A DNA stretch of 64,000 nt from CAVVNC01 sp963750015. GTDB taxonomy: Bacteria; Desulfobacterota; Syntrophorhabdia; Syntrophorhabdales; WCHB1-27. Location of the stretch: positions 1 to 64,000 of the forward strand of contig CAVVPU010000134.1 of the NCBI GenBank assembly GCA_963750015.1, read 5' to 3'. The position numbers and the translations under genes were made by a program. Below, in pieces: positions 8,418 through 15,632 of this stretch; within the stretch, counting starts at the first letter, position 1, and the number at the start of each line of letters is the position of its first letter. The notes beneath the pieces were generated by a model, which searched no databases, was not told where the DNA came from, and saw only the letters and a list, made by a program, of their open reading frames with translations.

Positions 8418-9116
8418 TTAGAAAGGCCATACGTAGTCGAAAAGCCTCTGCCCCCACCCGGGCCGCTGTTTCTCGGCCACGACTCCTATGCCTGTATAGA
8501 TGACCTTCGCGTCGGCCACCTGGGTGGAGAGCACTGAGTTGTCGAACGCAATGTCTCTCGGCCTCACGATACCCTGAAGGAGTATCTCCTTTTTCTCGTT
8601 GTTCACATAGATCTCCCTCTTGCCCTCGACGGCGAGGTTGCCGCTGGGCAGCACCTCCATAACCCGCACGGTGATGGTTGCGCTCAGCGAGCCGGTTCGC
8701 GTCGTAGCTCCCGACCCCTGAAAGTTATTGTAGGGAGTGTTCGCGTTCACGAGATTCGCGGTATTCTTCCAGGGACCGATTCCATGGTTTTCGATACCGA
8801 AGAGATTGTTGACCTGGCCGACCGTCTGGGACTGCCTCGACGTGTCTGTAGTAGCGCTCTCAGAGGCCTGGGAGATTTCTGTTATCTTGACGGTCAATAT
8901 GTCGCCCACATTTCTGGCCCTTTGGTCGCTGAAGAGCGAGGTGAGCTGGCCCTGCCAAATGCTCCCTCCCTTTGCCTCCGTTGGTTTCGGATCCTCCTGA
9001 GGCGCTCTGTAGGTGTTGGAAATGGTGAAAGGCTCATTCTTTATCTTTGAAGGCTCGAGAGAAAAACAGCCTTGCAGAATAAAGGCGCACAAAACGAGGA
9101 ACAAGGACTTTTTCAT
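8418..9116 (-). CDS. flgH: Flagellar L-ring lipoprotein FlgH
   Basis: Outer-membrane L-ring subunit. Starting at the ATG at 9116, MKKSLFLVLCAFILQGCFS is a short lipoprotein signal with an LQGC lipobox. Downstream, SIWQGQLTSLFSDQRARNVGD and LSATITVRVMEVLPSGNL match FlgH. 232 residues, normal. The ATG lies 7 bases after the flgA stop codon. Confidence 0.96.
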   Translation of the reverse strand: MKKSLFLVLCAFILQGCFSLEPSKIKNEPFTISNTYRAPQEDPKPTEAKGGSIWQGQLTSLFSDQRARNVGDILTVKITEISQASESATTDTSRQSQTVGQVNNLFGIENHGIGPWKNTANLVNANTPYNNFQGSGATTRTGSLSATITVRVMEVLPSGNLAVEGKREIYVNNEKKEILLQGIVRPRDIAFDNSVLSTQVADAKVIYTGIGVVAEKQRPGWGQRLFDYVWPF

Positions 9117-9123
9117 GGTGCCC

Positions 9124-9810
9124 TCAGAACTCCACAATGACCGAATCATTCCCATTCACCTTACCGAGGACCTCTTTACCGGAGGCACTTCTTATCTTTA
9201 CGAGGTCTCCCACATTGCCTTTTCCGAGGGCCACGCCTTTCGCCTGGACCAACAGTCTGCTGTTTTCTATGGTGATGCTGACAGTATCGCCCTTTTTCAC
9301 TGCCGCCACATTGTTGAGAACCTGCCTTGTGATGACGTCTCCGGCACGTATCTCTTTCTCTGCCACCTTGTTCAGCACATCCTCGATGTCTTCCGGATAG
9401 AGATTTGCCGAACCGCTCAGAAAGGTCTCCTTTACGGTGAGATCGACGAGATGAATCACGTCGCCTTTTGCAATGTCCCGCCTCACCACATAGAGCTTTC
9501 TCTTTACGAGCACTTTAAAGGGCACGTAGGCGCTCGACTCGGCCCCATTCTTTCCCTCGAAGCCCACCAGACAGATGCCCTCGCCCGAGGCGTCAGGCAC
9601 CTTCGTGAAACTGACCGTGGTCAGCTTCACCTTCTCTTTGAGATAGGGAGGCAACTGACTGAAAACGACCTGAATTTCAGTGTCGGCATACATCTGCTTG
9701 ATGAAATTCCTGATCTCCGTCTCACCCGAGAAAGACCATGCCTGCCGGGGCACGGCGAAGGCAAGGAAAAGAAAGGCTAAAATCAGCAGCCTGGGCTTAT
9801 CTCTTAACAT
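9124..9810 (-). CDS. flgA: P-ring assembly chaperone FlgA
   Basis: Periplasmic chaperone for FlgI. The ATG at 9810 gives a signal peptide (MLRDKPRLLILAFLFLAFAV). The C-terminal SAF domain includes VVRRDIAKGDVIHLVDL and AGDVITRQVLNNVAAVKKGD, and ends with GKVNGNDSVIVEF, typical of FlgA. It overlaps flgG by 14 bases and precedes flgH. Confidence 0.93.
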   Translation of the reverse strand: MLRDKPRLLILAFLFLAFAVPRQAWSFSGETEIRNFIKQMYADTEIQVVFSQLPPYLKEKVKLTTVSFTKVPDASGEGICLVGFEGKNGAESSAYVPFKVLVKRKLYVVRRDIAKGDVIHLVDLTVKETFLSGSANLYPEDIEDVLNKVAEKEIRAGDVITRQVLNNVAAVKKGDTVSITIENSRLLVQAKGVALGKGNVGDLVKIRSASGKEVLGKVNGNDSVIVEF

Positions 9811-10585
9811 TATTCGCCATCTGCAGCATCTCATCCGCTGACTGAATCACCTTGGTATTGGCTTCGTAAGCTCTCTGCCCGATAATCAGGTTGACCATCT
9901 CCGTCATGATGTTCACATTCGACATCTCGAGGTAACCCTGCTGGATGGTACCGAGCCCGTTGGTGCCGGGTGTGCCCGAAACCGGGTTACCGCTCGCTTC
10001 CGTCTCCTGGTAGAGGTTCTTTCCCATGGCGCTCAAGCCACCCAGGTTCGGGAATGTGTAGAGGAGGATATTCCCTATCTGCTGGGGCGCTATCTGGCCG
10101 CTTATCTGGGCCGAAACAGTGCCGTCGGACGCGACCGACACGGAGGTGGCATTCTGAGGTACGGTAATGTTCGGATCGAGCAGGTACCCGTCGGAAGTAC
10201 ATATCCTTCCCTGGGAATCGGTCTTGAAGGAACCAGCGCGTGTATATGCCTTATCGCCCGACGGGAGGTCGATCTCTATAAAACCGTTCCCTTCGATTGC
10301 CATATCGAGCTGATTTCCCGTCTGACTGAGATCGCCTTGGATGAACACCTTCTGCACGGCTGCAAGGGTGGCGCCAAGGCCGATCTGAATGCCGGTGGGC
10401 ACCTGATTTCCTGCCTCGTTTTTCGAACCCTGAAGCCGCAGGGTCTGGTACATGAGGTCCTGAAAATCTGCCCTGCTCTGCTGATAACCGTTCGTATTCG
10501 CGTTCGCGATGTTGTTCGAAATGACGTCCAGGTTTGACTGCTGCACGCTCATGCCTGTCGCCGCAGTCCACAATGCACGCATCAT
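9797..10585 (-). CDS. flgG: Distal rod protein FlgG
   Basis: Subunit of the distal rod. MMRALWTAATGMSVQQSNLD and ISNNIANANTNGYQQSRAD at the N-terminus and MTEMVNLIIGQRAYEANTKV at the C-terminus are signatures of the flagellar axial family; the 262-residue length is exact for FlgG. Follows flgF by 14 bases. Confidence 0.97.
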   Translation of the reverse strand: MMRALWTAATGMSVQQSNLDVISNNIANANTNGYQQSRADFQDLMYQTLRLQGSKNEAGNQVPTGIQIGLGATLAAVQKVFIQGDLSQTGNQLDMAIEGNGFIEIDLPSGDKAYTRAGSFKTDSQGRICTSDGYLLDPNITVPQNATSVSVASDGTVSAQISGQIAPQQIGNILLYTFPNLGGLSAMGKNLYQETEASGNPVSGTPGTNGLGTIQQGYLEMSNVNIMTEMVNLIIGQRAYEANTKVIQSADEMLQMANNVKR

Positions 10586-10599
10586 AGTAAAAAGACCTC

Positions 10600-11322
10600 C
10601 TACATTTTTGCCGTATCGAGTAGTTTTCCGAGGCTGTCGTCGACCGCCTGGTCCGCCTTCGTATAGGCTTCATACGCCCGCATGGCGGTGATCATCTCGA
10701 CCATCTCTTTCATGGTGTCCACGTTGGAGCCTTCGTAAGCGCCCCCTTTGATCGAAAAATTACTCGCGTCTTTCTCCGTGTTGTTCGTACCTGCGTTGAC
10801 AAAGAGACTTTTTCCAAAACTCTTGAGATAAGTCGTGTCGGAGAAGTCGGAAACCTTGACCTTGTCGACGCGGGAGCCGTCCACATAGACCGAGCCGTCC
10901 GATTCGACCTTGACGTTACCGCTGACGGTGATCGGTCCCCCATTTTGTCCCTCTACCGGATACCCGTCTATGGTGGCGAGCTGTTTGCTCTGATTGATCT
11001 TGAATTGGCCGTCTCTCGTATACATCGTGCCATTCGGGGTGGAGACCACGAAAAAGCCGGGGCCTTCTATGGCGAGGTCCAGGGAGTTGCCTGTCGACAT
11101 GAGGGGGCCGTCAGAGAAATGCACATAGGTCGAGGGAATATTGACATACGTCTGGGGGACTTGATTCGAGTCAATCGAGGCGTCGAGAACAGATCCATTA
11201 TATACCGGCCTCGTTGCTTTGAACCCGGGCGTCAACGCGTTAGCCATATTATTGGCCATGATGTCGAGCCTCCGCTCTGCCGCCACTTCTCCGCTGAAAG
11301 TGCTGAAGATGCTGTTGATCAT
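10600..11322 (-). CDS. flgF: Proximal rod protein FlgF
   Basis: Proximal rod subunit. The start MINSIFSTFSGEVAAERRLD and following MANNMANALTPGFKATRP, with C-terminal MKEMVEMITAMRAYEAYTKA, fit FlgF; 240 residues. The ATG at 11322 is fixed by the family alignment. It has no well-spaced ribosome site (GAGG touches the ATG), and a sigma-54-like promoter ends only 12 bases upstream. It is the first gene of the flgFGAHIJMNKL-csrA-fliW cluster. Confidence 0.94.
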   Translation of the reverse strand: MINSIFSTFSGEVAAERRLDIMANNMANALTPGFKATRPVYNGSVLDASIDSNQVPQTYVNIPSTYVHFSDGPLMSTGNSLDLAIEGPGFFVVSTPNGTMYTRDGQFKINQSKQLATIDGYPVEGQNGGPITVSGNVKVESDGSVYVDGSRVDKVKVSDFSDTTYLKSFGKSLFVNAGTNNTEKDASNFSIKGGAYEGSNVDTMKEMVEMITAMRAYEAYTKADQAVDDSLGKLLDTAKM

Positions 11323-11332
11323 GCCTCGGATA

Positions 11333-11349
11333 GTGCAAGTAGCATACCG
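11333..11349 (-). promoter_or_regulatory. Candidate sigma-54 promoter before flgF
   Basis: On the minus strand CGGTATG, 4 bases, TTGCA: GG and GC are exactly 10 bases apart as sigma-54 requires, and the -12 box is TTGCA. The predicted +1 falls at 11323, one base before the flgF ATG, which would make the message nearly leaderless. Confidence 0.5.
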
Positions 11350-11516
11350 TGGGTGAGTTAAAGGGAGATCAGATATTCTGAGTCGTAATTGCGACAATGG
11401 GACCACAAAAGATGGGGAAAAAGGACTGAAGGGAACTGAAAATTTATGAAACTGCGAGGCGGGTTCGTTATCCTGTTGACGCAGGTGGGACTATTTTTCC
11501 CTGGTAGGAAATCTTT

Positions 11517-11753
11517 TCACACTATAACTTCGAAGCCTTCCGGATGATCCCTCGTCAATCCGTCCGATGACCTGTCTTTGGCGAGTTGCTCCGGGTCGGA
11601 GTCTTCTGTCGAGCTATCCTCCCCATGGTATCCAGGACGTTGCTTTTGTTTGCGCGCATAGGGAGAAACACGCTGGCCGAAACGACTCCACTGTTTACCT
11701 AAAGCATGAACGGTGACTATGGAATCTAAGGGAAAAGTGCCACCCAAGTCCAT
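11517..11753 (-). CDS. Small hypothetical protein, 78 residues
   Basis: I do not recognise this protein. It begins MDLGGTFPLDSIVTVHALGK, has a basic middle (RVSPYARKQKQRPGYHG) and an acidic, hydrophilic C-terminal half (EDSSTEDSDPEQLAKDRSS). Support for it being real is an excellent ribosome site (GGAGGGGG, spacing 6) and its place, in the same direction, between cheW and flgF. There is no signal peptide or membrane segment. It could be a small flagellar or chemotaxis accessory protein, or a chance frame. Confidence 0.45.
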   Translation of the reverse strand: MDLGGTFPLDSIVTVHALGKQWSRFGQRVSPYARKQKQRPGYHGEDSSTEDSDPEQLAKDRSSDGLTRDHPEGFEVIV

Positions 11754-11770
11754 TTTTCGCCCCCTCCATC

Positions 11771-11896
11771 AAAGCTTGCTCTCGCGGACGCAGTCCGCGA
11801 TGGTTCTGGCTTCTTTGTTTGTCCTTTCCTTTCCAAAAAGCTTGCTCTCGCAGACCCTGTTCCGGTCTACGGTAGGCCCGGCTTCTTTGTCTATCC
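11771..11896 (-). repeat. Two imperfect direct repeats, each enclosing a hairpin
   Basis: Copy A (11771-11824) and copy B (11837-11896) share AAAGCTTGCTCTCGC at one end and GGCTTCTTTGT at the other. Between the conserved ends the sequence differs but keeps a stem-loop: CGCGGAC/GTCCGCG in copy A, and an AGACC/GGTCT stem in copy B. Changed bases with a kept stem suggest RNA-level function. They lie just after the cheW stop codon and before the 78-residue frame. Confidence 0.65.
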
Positions 11897-11914
11897 CAGG
11901 CATTATCTGTGCCA

Positions 11915-12382
11915 TCAATTGTTCGCCACCTTTTCCAACTCCCGCCGGTCGGTAGAAGTGAACACCTTCTTCAGCTCCAGCAGTATGAGGAGACGGTCAT
12001 CGAGTTTGCCCACCCCTTCGATATATTCCGATTCTATGCCTGCGACAAGCGCGGGGGGCGGTTCGACTGTGCTCTCGGAAATCCTCAGCACTTCCGAAAC
12101 AGAGTCAACGATGAAGCCAAGGATCATACCTTCGAGCTCGACTACTATTATTCTGGTCGACTTGTCGTAAGCTCTTCCATCGAACCCAAGCCTTTTACGC
12201 AGGTCGACTATGGGAATGATCTTGCCTCTCAGATTTATGACGCCTTCCACAAAAGGAGGGGCGTTGGGTATTCGGGTGATATCGATCATCTTGTTTATTT
12301 CCTGAACCTTAAGGATATCGACCCCGAATTCTTCGCCTTCTAACCGGAATGTCACGAGCTGTAGGATTCTGTTTTCATTCAT
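11915..12382 (-). CDS. cheW: Chemotaxis coupling protein CheW
   Basis: Scaffold that links chemoreceptors to CheA. LVTFRLEGEEFGVDILKVQE and VEGVINLRGKIIPIVDLRKR are the two conserved CheW segments. 155 residues. The ATG has a GGAGG ribosome site. It is separated from cheA by a 138-base gap with a strong stem-loop, so it may have its own promoter. Confidence 0.95.
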   Translation of the reverse strand: MNENRILQLVTFRLEGEEFGVDILKVQEINKMIDITRIPNAPPFVEGVINLRGKIIPIVDLRKRLGFDGRAYDKSTRIIVVELEGMILGFIVDSVSEVLRISESTVEPPPALVAGIESEYIEGVGKLDDRLLILLELKKVFTSTDRRELEKVANN

Positions 12383-12404
12383 ATTGAAGCCCTCCTTTCC
12401 AGTG

Positions 12405-12432
12405 TATTCGCATTAAGGCTCGTAAAACTTAA
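12405..12432 (-). promoter_or_regulatory. Weak sigma-28-like site before cheW
   Basis: The minus strand has TTAAGTTT (7 of 8 to the FliA -35 box, the same as before cheY-cheX) followed after 13-14 bases by CGAATA, a poor match to CCGATAA and one or two bases too far. Listed as a possibility only. Confidence 0.3.
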
Positions 12433-12474
12433 GTTCAGGTGATAAATGGGGGGGTATTGAGGGAGAAATACTAC

Positions 12475-12511
12475 CGGCCCCCGGCCCGAGTCTGATTCAG
12501 GTCGGGGGCCG
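12475..12511 (-). terminator. Stem-loop between cheA and cheW
   Basis: Perfect 9-bp arms CGGCCCCCG / CGGGGGCCG flank a 19-base loop directly after the cheA stop codon. No adjacent U-tract on the minus strand, so termination may be partial. Confidence 0.5.
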
Positions 12512-12520
12512 AAGGTTGTG

Positions 12521-14431
12521 CTAAGCAATCTTTCGGGCGGCCCCTTGAGCGGCCATGGAGACTGCCACAACATCGATTAAGGCAGACATGTCGAGGATAA
12601 GGATGGCCTTTCCATCTCCCCTGATGGTTGCCCCTCCTATGCCCTTTATATTCCCAAGGAATTCACCGAGAGGCTTTATGACCACTTCTTCCTGACCTTC
12701 CACGGCCCTTGCCTTTATGCCGATCGTCTTCTCCCCTATGTTGCATATGACGATATACTTGTCCTCGTCCCCCTGGTTCTTCGAAAATACCCGGGCAAGG
12801 TCCACGACCGGGATCACCTTGTCCCTCAGCACAAGGACCTCCTTCTTGTCCACGGACCGTACCAAACCCTCTTCCCGTTTGACCAGTTCCGTCACCGTAT
12901 TAAGAGGAATGGCGAACAGCTCGTCGAGTACCCTTACAATGAGGGCCCTCATTATAGCCAGGGTGAGGGGCAGCCTCAGGGTGAGTTTAGTCCATTGGCC
13001 TTCCTCCGAATCGATGGAGACCTGTCCGTTCATCTTCTCTATGTTCGTCTTGACAACGTCCATACCAACGCCCCTGCCCGACACGCTGCTCAGTTTCTTT
13101 GCCGTGCTGAGGCCCGGAGCAAAAACGAGGTTCATTGCGTCCCTGGGAGAAAGTGAGTTCAATTCGTTCTCCCCGATTAAACCCTTTTCGCGGGCCTTTT
13201 CCTTTACGGCTTCTACATTGATGCCCTTCCCGTCATCGAAGATCTCGATGATGACGTTGTTCCCTTCGTTATACGCCCTGAGAGATAGCGTCCCCTTTTC
13301 GGGCTTTCCCTTCTGGGCCCTCTCTTCCGGCGTTTCGACGCCGTGGTCGCAAGAATTTCGGATAATATGGATAAGCGGGTCATGGAGACTCTCTATGAGC
13401 GAACGGTCTAACTCGGTCTCCTGGCCCTCCATGGTCAGTTGAATCTCTTTCTTGAATTCTGCCGACAAATCACGCACGAGCCTGGGTACCTTGCTGAACA
13501 ATTTGCTTATGGGAACGAGACGAGCCCGCATAACACTCAGCTGAAGCTCGTTGGTCACCATTTCAATATAGTTGGTGACATCCGCGAGATTATCGAGTAC
13601 TCCATTTTTGGTTTCTTCCTTCTTGACGAGGCTGCTGAGCAATATGAGCCTGTTCTTTCCGAGCACAAGCTCTCCTGCCAGGTTCATGAGCTCATCGAGC
13701 TTCTTGACCTCGATCCTGATAGTCTGCTCCTCTGCATGTGCCTTTTGTTTGGTATCGGGCTGACTCTTCGTGGACGCCGTTTCCTCTGCGGCGGGTGCAA
13801 CGGCGGCCTTCGGTGCGCTTGGTTCAACCGCGGCCTCCTCCGCAACCGGTTCGACAGCGGCCTCCTCGGACGGCTGCTCCTGTTTCTTTGCGCCTTTCCT
13901 CGGCTTGGCGACAACCTTGGCTTTTGTCTCCGCCGCCTTCTTTCCGCTCTTCTTCTTGACCGGCTTGGCAGGGGCAGACGGTTCGCTTTCCAGTTTGGCC
14001 GGTTCGCTTTCCAGTTTGGCCGGTTCGCTTTCCAGTTTGGCCAGGGCTTCCAGCCTGGTGACAACACCCGATATGTCCGCCACCTCTGAGCCGCTTTCTT
14101 TGATGTCGTCCAGAAGCGTCTTGATCAAGTCGAGTGACTCGAGGAGAACGTCGGCCACGGCGTGGTCGGGCTTCAAATTGCCCTTTCTTACCATCCCGAG
14201 TATGTCTTCAGACCTGTGAGCCAGAGTCGAGAGAGTGCCGAAGCCCAAAAAGCTCGAAGTACCTTTGATCGTGTGAACGGCCCTGAAGATGCTGTTAATG
14301 GCCTCTTCATCAGGATTGTTTTCTATGGTTATAATATCCTGCGTGGCCTTTTCCGCCAGATCATAGGCCTCGACGATAAACTCGTCGATGATTTCCTTCA
14401 TCTCGTCTTTTTCTGAAACATCATCACTCAT
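12521..14431 (-). CDS. cheA: Chemotaxis histidine kinase CheA
   Basis: Kinase that phosphorylates CheY and CheB. Order of domains in 636 residues: Hpt with phospho-acceptor His 53 in RAVHTIKGTSSFLGFG; a low-complexity Ala/Pro/Lys/Glu linker (about 130-230); dimerisation helices; HATPase with DHGVETPEER, DDGKGIN and SGRGVGMDVV; and a C-terminal CheW-like domain. The usual P2 CheY-binding domain is not evident, the linker occupying its place. The linker contains three exact 21-base repeats. It overlaps cheY by 4 bases. Confidence 0.96.
   Translation of the reverse strand: MSDDVSEKDEMKEIIDEFIVEAYDLAEKATQDIITIENNPDEEAINSIFRAVHTIKGTSSFLGFGTLSTLAHRSEDILGMVRKGNLKPDHAVADVLLESLDLIKTLLDDIKESGSEVADISGVVTRLEALAKLESEPAKLESEPAKLESEPSAPAKPVKKKSGKKAAETKAKVVAKPRKGAKKQEQPSEEAAVEPVAEEAAVEPSAPKAAVAPAAEETASTKSQPDTKQKAHAEEQTIRIEVKKLDELMNLAGELVLGKNRLILLSSLVKKEETKNGVLDNLADVTNYIEMVTNELQLSVMRARLVPISKLFSKVPRLVRDLSAEFKKEIQLTMEGQETELDRSLIESLHDPLIHIIRNSCDHGVETPEERAQKGKPEKGTLSLRAYNEGNNVIIEIFDDGKGINVEAVKEKAREKGLIGENELNSLSPRDAMNLVFAPGLSTAKKLSSVSGRGVGMDVVKTNIEKMNGQVSIDSEEGQWTKLTLRLPLTLAIMRALIVRVLDELFAIPLNTVTELVKREEGLVRSVDKKEVLVLRDKVIPVVDLARVFSKNQGDEDKYIVICNIGEKTIGIKARAVEGQEEVVIKPLGEFLGNIKGIGGATIRGDGKAILILDMSALIDVVAVSMAAQGAARKIA
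13980..14042 (-). repeat. Three exact 21-bp tandem repeats in cheA
   Basis: Copies at 13980-14000, 14001-14021 and 14022-14042 are identical and encode the seven residues AKLESEP (as KLESEPA) three times in the CheA linker. The period keeps the reading frame, so copy number can change without breaking the protein. Confidence 0.95.
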
Positions 14432-14808
14432 TGGGCTCCTCCATCCAACAGACTCTCTATTTTATGAACAAGCACTTCAGGTTGAATGGGCTTGTTAAGA
14501 AACATGTTTACCCCGGCCTTCATGGCCTCTTCCTTCAACTCTTCATCGCTTGTCGTGGTGAGCATCACTACGGGTAAATCCAGGTTGTAATAACTATTCC
14601 TGAGATTCTTGACGAAAGATATGCCATCCATGTTCGGCATGTTCAGATCGACGATGATAAGGTCGGTCTCCAGACTACCCAGCTTCTCCATAGCATCCAT
14701 GCCGTCTTCCGCTTCGTCGATGGCATACCCCTTTTTTCTGAGGACATACCCAATAAATTTCCTTATGGTCGGGGAGTCGTCCACAACGAGGATTCTTTTC
14801 ATGGTCAT
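14428..14808 (-). CDS. cheY: Single-domain response regulator CheY
   Basis: 126-residue receiver domain. MKRILVVDDSPTIRKFIGY gives the acidic pair, LIIVDLNMPNMDG the phosphorylated Asp, and the late Thr and Lys (MLTTTSDEE, NKPIQPE) complete the active site. It lies between cheR and cheA, overlapping both, and is the likely motor-binding regulator. A second cheY-like gene is at 43767-44141. Confidence 0.94.
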   Translation of the reverse strand: MTMKRILVVDDSPTIRKFIGYVLRKKGYAIDEAEDGMDAMEKLGSLETDLIIVDLNMPNMDGISFVKNLRNSYYNLDLPVVMLTTTSDEELKEEAMKAGVNMFLNKPIQPEVLVHKIESLLDGGAQ

Positions 14809-15632
14809 CCCTTTTGGTAGGCTATCGTGCCCGGGAATATCAAAGGCTTAAATCCCCTTGATATGTTATGGAGGCTCTCGGCATGTCCGATAGTCAAATA
14901 GCCTCCGGGTTTTAATGATTCGTAAAGATTGTCAATAACCGCTTTCTTCCCCTTCTCGTCGAAATAGATCAGCACGTTTCTGCAAAAGATGATGTCCATT
15001 TGCCTATATTTTCGGTAAGAAGCGGAATCCATTAAATTGAGGAAGTCTACAGTTACATATTTCTTCACCGTATCCTTGAGTGCGTAGGAACCCTTATCCT
15101 CGGTAAAATACTTGCTCAGGACGGCTTTATCGGTGTTTCTGATGGCGTAATTGTTGAACACCGCCCTTCTTGCCGATTCCAGGGCCTTCGTGCTTATATC
15201 CGTGCCATATATAGTGAAAGGCATGGATATGTTGGGTTGGCCAAGCATCTCCAGCATGAGAATCGCGAGCGTGTAAGGCTCTTCACCAGTCGAACATCCG
15301 GCGCTCCAAATCTTCAAGCCCCCTTGCGGCATTTTTCCGTTCAGGTAATTCTTCTGTACGATTATTTTGAAGGCATCGAGCTGTGGAGGATTCCTGAAGA
15401 AGCTCGTCTCATTAGTGGTGACGAGATCGTAAAGGTAAGTAATCTCCTGTTCCGTCTTCGAACCGCCGTATTTAAGGTGGTAATAGTATTCCTCGAAAGA
15501 AGAGAAGCCGAGTTCGTTAAGCCTATTCGCTAGTCTGCTCTCCAGTAGATAAACCTTGTTTTCGGCAAAATAGATGCCCGTTTTCTCATAGATGAAGTCC
15601 TTCAGGAGAGTAAACTCTTGATGGGTCAACAT
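14805..15632 (-). CDS. cheR: Chemoreceptor methyltransferase CheR
   Basis: Methylates chemoreceptor glutamates using S-adenosylmethionine. The N-terminal helical domain contains LVTTNETSFFRNPPQLDAF; the catalytic domain contains IWSAGCSTGEEPYTLAILML (SAM-binding) and MDIIFCRNVLIYFD. 275 residues, normal. It overlaps cheY by 4 bases and the HEAT-repeat gene by 7. Confidence 0.95.
   Translation of the reverse strand: MLTHQEFTLLKDFIYEKTGIYFAENKVYLLESRLANRLNELGFSSFEEYYYHLKYGGSKTEQEITYLYDLVTTNETSFFRNPPQLDAFKIIVQKNYLNGKMPQGGLKIWSAGCSTGEEPYTLAILMLEMLGQPNISMPFTIYGTDISTKALESARRAVFNNYAIRNTDKAVLSKYFTEDKGSYALKDTVKKYVTVDFLNLMDSASYRKYRQMDIIFCRNVLIYFDEKGKKAVIDNLYESLKPGGYLTIGHAESLHNISRGFKPLIFPGTIAYQKG

Noticed and set aside
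7478..8503. 341-residue plus-strand frame over flgI
   Set aside because: Shadow of a conserved gene in high-GC DNA.
11771..11896. Tandem c-di-GMP riboswitch
   Set aside because: The repeats lack the conserved GEMM core and follow a gene rather than precede one.
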